Assembly (NCBI RefSeq): GCF_030812835.1
Contig: NZ_JAUSTM010000007.1
Coordinates: 36,816-100,815, forward strand
DNA length: 64,000 nucleotides
Direction of reading: 5' to 3'
Source: Streptococcus moroccensis
GTDB taxonomy: Bacteria; Bacillota; Bacilli; Lactobacillales; Streptococcaceae
Each line of letters opens with the position of its first letter. Within the stretch, counting starts at the first letter, position 1. Below, piece after piece: positions 9,581 to 15,882 of this stretch. Under the pieces are notes generated by a model. That model did no database searches, was not told where the DNA came from, and worked only from the letters and a program-made list of their open reading frames with translations. A program made the position numbers and the translations under genes.

Positions 9581-10640
9581 GATTAAGGAAGTAAGACCAA
9601 ATTCTAAAGAGATGCAAGATTTTTTAGCCCTTCCCAAAACCTTGTATCAGCCAACTTTTTTAACACAATCTGAGACTGAAGAAAAAGCCCAACTCTTAGG
9701 AGAGCATGAGCTGAGTTCTTATTACCAACTTGAGGCTTTGGTGGCCTACAAGGAGGGCAGGCCTACAGCTCGATTGGCCATCATCGGTTATCCCAAGGAA
9801 AACAAGGCCTATATAGGTTATTTCGAGGCTCAAAATGACTGGCAGACAGTTCGAAAACTATTTGAAACGGTCAAAGCAAAAGTGAGAGCACAAGGCAAGA
9901 CCCATCTTGTTGGACCAGTTAATGCTAGTTTTTGGCTAGGTTACCGTATGAAGTTGGACCACTTTGATCAGCCTCCCTTTACAGGAGAGCCCACTGGTCT
10001 AGCTTTCTATCCTAAACTATGGCAGAGGGCTGGTTTTCAATTAAGCGAGACTTATGGTTCAGTTTTTTACCGTCGTGTGCCTCTAGACGATCATCAGGGG
10101 AGATTAGAAAAGCGTTACCACCAATTTTTATCTAAGGGCTACACTATCCTTTCTCCCAAACCCAACGATTGGACGAGGGTATCTGCTCAAGTCTTTCGCT
10201 TGTTGTCAACCCTGTATGCGGACTTTCCTCTTTATCATGCCATCTCTGAGGACTCTTTCAAGGAACTTTTTGCGCCTTATCGCTATATTTTAGACTTTTC
10301 GATGGTTAAGTTAGCCTATAAAGATGATCAGTTGGTCGGTTTTCTCATCACCCTCCCTGATTACGGAAACCTCGTCTATCAAAAAAAACATCCTATCAAT
10401 CTCTTAAAACTGCTCAAGATTCGCAAGAAAGCGAAGCGCTATCTCATCCTCTACCTTGGAGTGGCACCAGACCATTTAGGACTAGGCTCCGCCCTCACCT
10501 ACCCTATCTATCAAGAAATCAAAGCCCGCAAGGCTCTGGCAGTGGGAGCATTAATACATCAAGGAAAAATCACAGAACATTACGCCCCAACTTTAAAGGC
10601 AGACAATCATCACTACGGTTTATTCGAAATGATATTATAA
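9573..10640 (+). CDS. YghO-like GNAT-fold acyltransferase
   Basis: A protein of 355 residues that resembles YghO-type proteins: an N-terminal IKEVRPNS...FLALPKTLYQP segment, then RPTARLAIIGYP, GYFEAQNDWQTVRKLFE, HLVGPVNASFWLGYRMKLDHFDQPPFTGEP and a C-terminal acetyltransferase-like core with LGVAPDHLGLGSALTYPIYQ. From memory, relatives of this family have been linked to bacterial ceramide N-acylation, so transfer of an acyl group to a lipid amine or alcohol is a reasonable guess. It is the last gene of the operon and overlaps dikinase 2. Its exact substrate is unknown. Confidence 0.6.
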   Translation: MIEIKEVRPNSKEMQDFLALPKTLYQPTFLTQSETEEKAQLLGEHELSSYYQLEALVAYKEGRPTARLAIIGYPKENKAYIGYFEAQNDWQTVRKLFETVKAKVRAQGKTHLVGPVNASFWLGYRMKLDHFDQPPFTGEPTGLAFYPKLWQRAGFQLSETYGSVFYRRVPLDDHQGRLEKRYHQFLSKGYTILSPKPNDWTRVSAQVFRLLSTLYADFPLYHAISEDSFKELFAPYRYILDFSMVKLAYKDDQLVGFLITLPDYGNLVYQKKHPINLLKLLKIRKKAKRYLILYLGVAPDHLGLGSALTYPIYQEIKARKALAVGALIHQGKITEHYAPTLKADNHHYGLFEMIL

Positions 10641-10655
10641 GCTACAGAAAATAGA

Positions 10656-10789
10656 TGAGAGTGGGACGAGGCTGGGGGAAAAAGTTATATTTTAATTATT
10701 CTTTTAAAAGAAAAATGGCAAAGAATCAACGTTATTCTATGCCATTTTCTGTTTTTCGAGACTTTTTGCCCAGCTTCGACTCACTCTCA
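10656..10789. repeat. 134-bp nested inverted-repeat element
   Basis: The outer arms TGAGAGTG...GCTGGG...AAAAAGT (from 10656) and the near reverse complement ending CACTCTCA (10789) pair with few mismatches. Inside, AAAATGGCA (10712-10720) pairs exactly with TGCCATTTT (10740-10748), with partial pairing continuing inward. Streptococcal genomes carry short interspersed elements beginning with similar GAGAGTGGGAC ends, so this is likely a small non-coding repeat. It probably also ends transcription of the lipid operon. Confidence 0.6.
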
Positions 10790-10892
10790 ACTTGCTAGAA
10801 TCATGAGAAGACCCTGTGCTTGCCAGAGCTGGCAACCTTTTAATACATCGCATCGATCATTAATAAGAATAGGATGTCTATCAAACGACAAA

Positions 10893-10924
10893 CCCCCAAA
10901 GGGCTACATGGAGCTCTATGGGGG
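10893..10924 (-). terminator. Terminator of the butanediol dehydrogenase gene
   Basis: On the minus strand CCCCCA pairs with TGGGGG around a second imperfect AGAGC/GCCCT stem, followed by TTTGTCGTTT. It lies 8 bases beyond the dehydrogenase stop. Confidence 0.65.
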
Positions 10925-10931
10925 CAATTCT

Positions 10932-11972
10932 TTATTCTGGGCTAACCAAGATTTTGATTTGAGATTTTTCTTTGACAAGGGCTTCAAAGCCTTCCTCCAC
11001 AATGTCGTCGAGTTTAATAACCTTGGTCACCAACTTATCTTTAGAGAAGTAACCTTGTGTCATCAATTTCAAAACATCAGGGAAAATATGACGGTAAGCG
11101 ATGATTCCTTTCATCGTTTTTTCCTTGATAACGAGCTCATTTGGATGGAAACTAGCTTCTGTTTCCCAAATGCTGACGACGATACATTCCCCGTCATTTT
11201 TGAGCGCTTCAAGGGATTGTGCCAGAACTTTTGGCACACCTGTTACCTCAAAGGAAATATCCGCTCCGCCGTTAGTTAATTCTTGAATTTTAGCTACAGC
11301 ATCCTCAGCGGTCGGGTCAATCGCAATGGCTCCTAGTTCGCGTGCCAATTCTTGTCGTTCTGGAGAGACTTCTACCGCATAGATTTCAGTAGCACCAGCG
11401 GCATTTAAGGCGTCAATGATTAAAAGGCCGATAGGGCCTGCACCAAAGACAACAGCAGAATCTCCCACGCGGAATTTACTTTGGCGAACCGCATATAAGG
11501 CAACAGCTGCAGGCTCAGTCAAAGCTCCTTGTTGGAAATCAACACCGTCTGGTAACTTGTGACAGTTGCAGGCTTCGACCACTGAAAATTCAGCGAAACC
11601 ACCATCACCAGCAAGACCAATAAAGCCGAGATTAGGATCAATATTGTATTGGCCAACCAATTGACCGTCAGCTGTTAAGATCGGCTCTACCACAACACGG
11701 TCACCAGGCACAAGATTAGTAACCTGATCACCAACGGCAACCACTTCCCCACAGTACTCATGTCCCATTGTTATAGGAGCTTTTCGATGAGAGTAAGGAT
11801 GCTCTTGTTCAGTTGGGATGAAAATAGGTCCGCCTAAATATTCATGCAAATCACTTCCGCAAATACCAGCGTATTTGACAGCTAACTTCACTTCAGTTGC
11901 TCCTAGTGTTTCGGGAGTTTCAATCTCCTCAACGCGAACATCTTTTTTGTTATACCAACGTGCTGCTTTCAT
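10932..11972 (-). CDS. Zinc-dependent 2,3-butanediol dehydrogenase-type alcohol dehydrogenase
   Basis: A medium-chain dehydrogenase of 346 residues. It probably interconverts acetoin and 2,3-butanediol, using NAD(H). The catalytic zinc ligands include C38 in GICGSDLHEY and H71-E72 in GHEYCGEV, with a later GALTEPAAVALYAV segment. The Rossmann motif is VVFGAGPIGLL. The four-cysteine structural zinc loop of classic ADHs is reduced, as in the butanediol dehydrogenase branch. TTGGAGG precedes the ATG. A cre-like site overlaps its promoter, which suggests carbon catabolite control. Sorbitol or threonine dehydrogenase activity is a less likely alternative. Confidence 0.8.
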   Translation of the reverse strand: MKAARWYNKKDVRVEEIETPETLGATEVKLAVKYAGICGSDLHEYLGGPIFIPTEQEHPYSHRKAPITMGHEYCGEVVAVGDQVTNLVPGDRVVVEPILTADGQLVGQYNIDPNLGFIGLAGDGGFAEFSVVEACNCHKLPDGVDFQQGALTEPAAVALYAVRQSKFRVGDSAVVFGAGPIGLLIIDALNAAGATEIYAVEVSPERQELARELGAIAIDPTAEDAVAKIQELTNGGADISFEVTGVPKVLAQSLEALKNDGECIVVSIWETEASFHPNELVIKEKTMKGIIAYRHIFPDVLKLMTQGYFSKDKLVTKVIKLDDIVEEGFEALVKEKSQIKILVSPE

Positions 11973-12005
11973 AAAAGACCTCCAATTTTTAATAATGATA
12001 TGTAA

Positions 12006-12043
12006 ATTATATCACAAAATCCCGAAAAAGGAAAACGATTTCA
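12006..12043 (-). promoter_or_regulatory. bdh promoter with cre (CcpA) site
   Basis: Reading the minus strand, TGATATAAT (TATAAT complementary to 12006-12011, with an extended TG) forms the -10. A cre core TGAAATCGTTTTC (complement of 12031-12043) matches TGNNANCGNWNNC fully and covers the -35 zone. CcpA bound there should block transcription. Confidence 0.55.
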
Positions 12044-12083
12044 GAAATAAAGATAATTCTCTGAAAATCAGAACAATTTTTGG

Positions 12084-12089
12084 TAAAAT
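12084..12089 (+). promoter_or_regulatory. Probable extended -10 box of the lipid kinase gene
   Basis: TGGTAAAAT carries an extended -10 (TAAAAT at 12084-12089), 46 bases before the lipid kinase start. No good -35 box is visible. Confidence 0.4.
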
Positions 12090-12134
12090 AAGAAAAAAGC
12101 ACAGTAGCAGCACAAAAAGAAAGTGAGGTCTGCC

Positions 12135-13031
12135 ATGACACGTGCCTTATTGATCATAAATCCTAGTGCTGGTGGTGAGAAAGCCTTGGGATACGAAGCC
12201 TCAGCAAAAGCAAAATTAGCCACAGCATTTGATGACCTAACGGTCAGCTACACTGAAAAAGCCGGGGATGCCTTCACCTTTGCCAAAACCGCTGCCCGTG
12301 AGCATTTTGATGCCGTCTTTGTTATGGGAGGGGATGGGACAGTTAATGAGGGGATTAGTGGATTGGCTGAAGAAACTTATCGTCCAGCCTTTGGCTTTTT
12401 CCCTTTGGGCACGGTCAATGACTTAGCGCGTGCCCTCAAGATGCCATTAGACCCAGCTGAAGCCATCGCCCAGCTGGATTTGAGCAGGACCAGACCACTG
12501 GATATCGGTAAGGTTAATGATAAGTACTTCATGAATGTTGTTGCGATTGGAGCTATTCCCGAGTCCATTAATGATGTTGACAGCAAGGAAAAGACCAAAT
12601 ATGGCAAGTTCGCCTATCTGATTGCCGGAATTGAAAATCTGGTCAGCACGTCACCCTATCGTTTTCAGCTAGTCATTGATGGGGAGGAAAAGGAAATCAC
12701 TAGCACGACCATTATCATCGGGCTCACGAATTCCATCGGCGGCTTTGAAAGTATATTGCCAGAAGCTAAGGTCAATGACGGCAAGTTGCACCTCATCTAC
12801 CTTAAGGACAAGAATCTCTTAGAAACCATTCAAGCCATCCCAAGTCTGGTTTCAGGCGTAGACAGCTCCAATGAGTTTGTCGCCTACCAAGATTTTAAAG
12901 ACATTACCATTTCCTTGCTTGATTCGCAAGACACCTTAACTCTAAACGTTGATGGAGATGAAGGAGATCGTCTCCCAGTTACCCTTAGTATCCTGCCATC
13001 CCATCTGCAGGTCTATACTACTGGAGACTAG
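12135..13031 (+). CDS. Diacylglycerol-kinase-family lipid kinase (DagK/YegS type)
   Basis: A cytoplasmic or peripheral lipid kinase of 298 residues that phosphorylates diacylglycerol or a related lipid with ATP. It starts with LLIINPSAGG and carries the nucleotide-binding GGDGTVNEG loop and FPLGTVNDLARAL, all hallmarks of the DAGK catalytic domain. A beta-sandwich C-terminal half ends with LNVDGDEGDRLP. The ATG at 12135 has GAGG 8 bases upstream; a GTG at 12123 is rejected. It lies divergent from the dehydrogenase and convergent with the DUF4298 gene, so it is a single-gene unit. Confidence 0.87.
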   Translation: MTRALLIINPSAGGEKALGYEASAKAKLATAFDDLTVSYTEKAGDAFTFAKTAAREHFDAVFVMGGDGTVNEGISGLAEETYRPAFGFFPLGTVNDLARALKMPLDPAEAIAQLDLSRTRPLDIGKVNDKYFMNVVAIGAIPESINDVDSKEKTKYGKFAYLIAGIENLVSTSPYRFQLVIDGEEKEITSTTIIIGLTNSIGGFESILPEAKVNDGKLHLIYLKDKNLLETIQAIPSLVSGVDSSNEFVAYQDFKDITISLLDSQDTLTLNVDGDEGDRLPVTLSILPSHLQVYTTGD

Positions 13032-13047
13032 CCTAAATTTGCCAGCC

Positions 13048-13344
13048 TTATTTCAAATAACTAAGGGCAACTTCAATCATCTCGATGGCCAAAGATTGGT
13101 AATCACTGACCAAATCAAAAATAGCATCTTGGCTTAGGATGGCGTGATTCGCTTCTCTAGGAAAGTCCGGAAGGTTAGAAGCCTCATAATCGCCCGCCCA
13201 ATCTTGGCTGTAATAGTCTAATAAAGTATTGTAATTAGTTTTATTTGCTTTTAACAAAGCTAAACGAGCTCGGAGTTCTTCTAGTTGGGTGATGCTCACA
13301 TCATAGCGCTCACCCATTTCTTTGATACGGTCAAGACTTTCCAT
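13048..13344 (-). CDS. DUF4298 family protein
   Basis: A small acidic protein of 98 residues (MESLDRIKEMGERYDVS...), mostly helical, with a pattern I recognise from streptococcal DUF4298 proteins: an N-terminal coiled segment with ELRARLALLKAN, a YYSQDWAGDYEAS middle and LSQDAIFDLVSDYQSLAIEMIEVA at the end. No function is known to me. The ATG complementary to 13342-13344 has GCAGGTG upstream; the longer frame reaching 13503 runs into the rpsO promoter and is rejected. Confidence 0.8.
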   Translation of the reverse strand: MESLDRIKEMGERYDVSITQLEELRARLALLKANKTNYNTLLDYYSQDWAGDYEASNLPDFPREANHAILSQDAIFDLVSDYQSLAIEMIEVALSYLK

Positions 13345-13423
13345 AACGCACCTGCTTTCTTTTATTACCCTCATTGTAAAGAAAAGAAAGGTATTGGTCA
13401 AGGCAAATAAAGAGCAAAGGCAT

Positions 13424-13547
13424 TTGACAAACCTAGGAAATCTTGCTAGAATACTAGGTGTCGTCTTGAACGACAAAACTTTTTCTTGGTTATAGGCTGC
13501 CAACCTATCACTCGGATTAAGCAGTAAACAAAAAGGAGAACAAACTC
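13424..13547 (+). promoter_or_regulatory. rpsO promoter and structured leader
   Basis: TTGACA (13424-13429), 17 bp, then TAGAAT (13447-13452) with an extended TG form a strong promoter. The transcript has a leader of about 90 bases with GTCG/CGAC and AGG/CCT helices before AAAAGGAG. Many bacteria regulate rpsO by S15 binding to its own leader; this one is a candidate, but I cannot match it to a named class. Confidence 0.65.
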
Positions 13548-13817
13548 ATGGCAATCTCAAAAGAGAAAAAAAATGAAATCATTTCACAATACGCACGTCA
13601 CGAAGGTGACACTGGTTCAGTAGAGGTACAAGTTGCTGTCCTTACTTGGGAAATCAACCACCTTAACAGCCACATCCAACAACATAAAAAAGACCACGCA
13701 ACTTACCGTGGTTTGATGAAAAAAATCGGTCACCGTCGTAACCTCTTGGCTTACTTGCGTAAGAACGATGTTAACCGTTACCGTGAATTAATCAACTCAC
13801 TCGGACTTCGTCGTTAA
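13548..13817 (+). CDS. rpsO: Ribosomal protein S15
   Basis: 89 residues, the normal size. It binds the three-way junction of the 16S rRNA central domain. The recognisable segments are [41 protein letters not shown] and the C-terminal [20 protein letters not shown] precedes the ATG. It has its own promoter and probably ends near the stem-loop at 13852. Confidence 0.97.
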   Translation: MAISKEKKNEIISQYARHEGDTGSVEVQVAVLTWEINHLNSHIQQHKKDHATYRGLMKKIGHRRNLLAYLRKNDVNRYRELINSLGLRR

Positions 13818-13851
13818 TTTTTTCAATAAAGTGTCTTTACTCTTCGTTAGA

Positions 13852-13886
13852 GCGCTGGTGATAACCTCAAGGTTTATCACCAGCGC
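13852..13886 (+). terminator. Stem-loop after rpsO
   Basis: GCGCTGGTGATAACC and GGTTTATCACCAGCGC pair with a single bulged base around a TCAA loop. No clear T run follows (CCTGCC), so it may stabilise the 3' end or stop transcription only partly. Confidence 0.55.
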
Positions 13887-13921
13887 CCTGCCTAGATTAT
13901 AGCCACTCTATTTGAAAAAAT

Positions 13922-14003
13922 ACAAGGGCACTAATCGGTCGTTGCTTCGCAAAGACCTTAGACCGAGTTCAATTAGGCATCCTTGCTTTAAGGGTGTCTT
14001 TTT
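13922..14003 (+). ncRNA. Candidate small structured RNA ending in a terminator
   Basis: TCGGTC (13935-13940) pairs with GACCGA (13961-13966), enclosing a TTGC-TTC-GCAA hairpin (13942-13952). A second hairpin, GGCATCCTT / AAGGGTGTC (13976-13998), is followed by TTTTT, a good intrinsic terminator. I see no obvious plus-strand promoter, so it may be released from rpsO read-through. On the minus strand a TATAAT with an upstream TTGTAT lies near 13894-13923. Confidence 0.4.
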
Positions 14004-14236
14004 GCATGCCTGATTTTTGATGCGTTTCAGTGTGCCCTGATGGACTCAAGTCCAATTTACGGCTTCGCTCCCTAGCCTCAAAGCATTCAACCACTTAGTA
14101 GTTATCCTCTGTGAAAGCTCTTTAGATTGAGAGGACTTTTCTTATTGTCTGAGGAGATTTTGTTAGCTTGCCTGGTGGGTTAAGTCCATACAATGCTATG
14201 TAATATAAAACGATCATTAAAATGACGAACACACAA
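14004..14236. other. Intergenic region between candidate RNA and aquaporin gene
   Basis: No gene is visible. It contains GGACT/AGTCC (near 14042-14053) and TCCTCT/AGAGGA (near 14115-14145) stem-loops, the second followed by TTTTCTT on the plus strand. The function is unknown. Confidence 0.4.
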
Positions 14237-14264
14237 AAAACAGCAGACGTTCATCTGCTGTTTT
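14237..14264 (-). terminator. Aquaporin gene terminator
   Basis: AAAACAGCAGA and TCTGCTGTTTT form a perfect 11-bp stem around a 6-base loop, just past the aquaporin stop. The A/T flanks allow termination from either side. Confidence 0.8.
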
Positions 14265-14277
14265 CATCTGTTATTGA

Positions 14278-14946
14278 TTAAGCTTCTTCAGTACCAAGAA
14301 GGTGTTTGCCAACAAGGGCAGCGAGAACACCACCTGCGATTGGAGCAAGGATGAAGACCCAAACTTGCTTGAGAGCAGCTCCACCGATAAACAAGGCAGG
14401 AGCCAAGCTACGGGCTGGGTTAACTGAAAGGCCAGTCACGTTAAGACCAACTAGGATGAGAAGGGCCAATGTCAAACCGATAACGAGACCAGCAATTTTG
14501 CCATTGCCTTTAGTAGCAGAAGTTACGGTAACAATAACCAAGATAAAGATGAAAGAGACAATCAATTCAAACAAGAATGCGCCAAAAGCGTTCACTTGTG
14601 AAAAGCTATTTTCTCCAAGACTAGTCACTTCAACACCTGCGTTCAGCAAGAAGAAGTAGAGAGTTGCTGACCCAAGAAGAGCACCAGCAAGTTGAGCAAG
14701 GATGTAGATGCCAAGATTTTTAGCATCTAAACGTTTATTCACAAACATAGCAATCGAAACAGCTGGGTTTAAGTGAGCACCTGAAATTGTACCGATAGAG
14801 TAGGCTGCAGCAACAATGCTCAAACCAAAGGCTAAGGCGATACCTAAGTGACCTACACCGTTAACACCATTTCCAAAGACAACTGCACCTGTCCCGAAAA
14901 AGACAAGCATGAATGTACCGATTAATTCGGCAACAAATTTTTTCAT
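14278..14946 (-). CDS. Aquaporin (MIP family)
   Basis: A six-helix channel of 222 residues for water and perhaps small solutes. Both pore signatures are present: SGAHLNPAVS and LSVNPARSLAPALF. NPAR with SLAPA is closer to AqpZ-type aquaporins than to GlpF glycerol channels, which usually have NPARD. The ATG complementary to 14944-14946 has GGAGG 9 bases upstream; the next upstream ATG (14961) lies in the binding site and is rejected. It is a single-gene unit with its own promoter and terminator. Confidence 0.88.
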   Translation of the reverse strand: MKKFVAELIGTFMLVFFGTGAVVFGNGVNGVGHLGIALAFGLSIVAAAYSIGTISGAHLNPAVSIAMFVNKRLDAKNLGIYILAQLAGALLGSATLYFFLLNAGVEVTSLGENSFSQVNAFGAFLFELIVSFIFILVIVTVTSATKGNGKIAGLVIGLTLALLILVGLNVTGLSVNPARSLAPALFIGGAALKQVWVFILAPIAGGVLAALVGKHLLGTEEA

Positions 14947-14969
14947 TATGATTTCCTCCATATGAAAAT

Positions 14970-14998
14970 AGTTTAAGGAAATTCCAAGAAAATTTCAA
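14970..14998 (-). promoter_or_regulatory. Aquaporin promoter
   Basis: On the minus strand TTGAAA (complement of 14993-14998), 17 bp, then TAAACT (complement of 14970-14975). Transcription would start only about 10 bases before the GGAGG site. Confidence 0.6.
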
Positions 14999-15066
14999 GG
15001 GATTTGTTCAATAACTTGAGAAAAACCATGCAAAAAATGGCAACAGCAATCTATGAAAACGCTATA

Positions 15067-15094
15067 TTGACAAAGCCGGATAAACTGCTATATT
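15067..15094 (+). promoter_or_regulatory. Promoter of the membrane protein gene at 15133
   Basis: TTGACA at 15067-15072, a 16-bp spacer with an extended TGC, and TATATT at 15089-15094. A CTTTCGCGCGAAAAG palindrome follows in the leader. Confidence 0.7.
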
Positions 15095-15132
15095 AGTATT
15101 AGAAAGGCTTTCGCGCGAAAAGAGGTGGTCAA

Positions 15133-15531
15133 ATGACAGCTAAGAAATACTTATTCGAGTGGCTAAAGTGGTTTTTGGTTAACTGGGCCATCTGGATGGG
15201 AATGACAACCCTCCTGATGTTCCAAGATACGGGAAGTCATTATGGTGTGCCGCCTATAAGCCTTATTTTTCCTTTTGTTTATGCCTTTAATCATGCGGAC
15301 GGCAAAGGCTTTCGTTGGTACAAATTGCTGATTACACTGATCTTTACTGGCATCATGGTTTATGCGATTCCAACCTTTGGATATGATGGGTTACGCCTCT
15401 CCAAAGTCTTTGTCCTCGTATCTCTTCTAATCGCCATTTTATTGTCGGCATTCGTCTTTCGCTTGACCAAGGCTGACTGGAAACGCTGGTGGGGCTTTTC
15501 TCTTTTTACAAGTGATGATGAAGAAGGCTAA
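15133..15531 (+). CDS. Hypothetical membrane protein
   Basis: 132 residues with three to four hydrophobic segments (about 12-31, 38-52, 61-82 and 90-110). It is rich in tryptophan near both ends (WLKWFLVNWAIWMGM, WKRWWGF), with an acidic tail SDDEEG. I recognise no family. AGAGGTGG precedes the ATG and a near-consensus promoter drives it, so it is a real gene. Its neighbours (aquaporin, pnp) give no functional hint. Confidence 0.75.
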   Translation: MTAKKYLFEWLKWFLVNWAIWMGMTTLLMFQDTGSHYGVPPISLIFPFVYAFNHADGKGFRWYKLLITLIFTGIMVYAIPTFGYDGLRLSKVFVLVSLLIAILLSAFVFRLTKADWKRWWGFSLFTSDDEEG

Positions 15532-15656
15532 GAGAGTCAGTTTGTCATAGGTTGTTGAACAATTCTTTTAGATGTTAGTCTGGGGAGCTAGCTATTAGAA
15601 ATTCTTCCTCTTTTTTGAAAAAATCTCAAAAACAGTGGTTTTTTATGAACTGCTGT

Positions 15657-15882
15657 TTTTGATTTTGCTAAAAATATGCTAAAATAGAAGGCGGTACGTG
15701 GTTTTGTACAAAGAAGAGCTGGTCAATGGGTTTGCTCTCTTTTAGCCGGTTGTTTTTTGTGGAAAACACGTCCGAATAAAAACAATAGACCAATCTGTAA
15801 GAGTTACGAAAAAATCAATCGTGATAAATGTGTCAGCGATGAGAATTTCGTTGGGTTTTACGGAGTGATGTCAGGAGAACAA
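15657..15882 (+). promoter_or_regulatory. pnp promoter and long leader
   Basis: TGCTAAAAT gives an extended -10 (TAAAAT at 15680-15685) with a weak -35 near 15657. The leader is about 190 bases long. AAGAGC pairs with GCTCTC and is followed by TTTTAG (about 15711-15744). PNPase genes in other bacteria are autoregulated through their leader; that could apply here but is inference. Confidence 0.45.

Noticed and set aside
10803..11279. Plus-strand ORF of 158 codons
   Set aside because: It lies antisense to the butanediol dehydrogenase gene, has no ribosome site and no family pattern.
13345..13503. N-terminal extension of the DUF4298 gene
   Set aside because: It would cover the rpsO promoter; the ATG at 13344 has a ribosome site and matches the family start.
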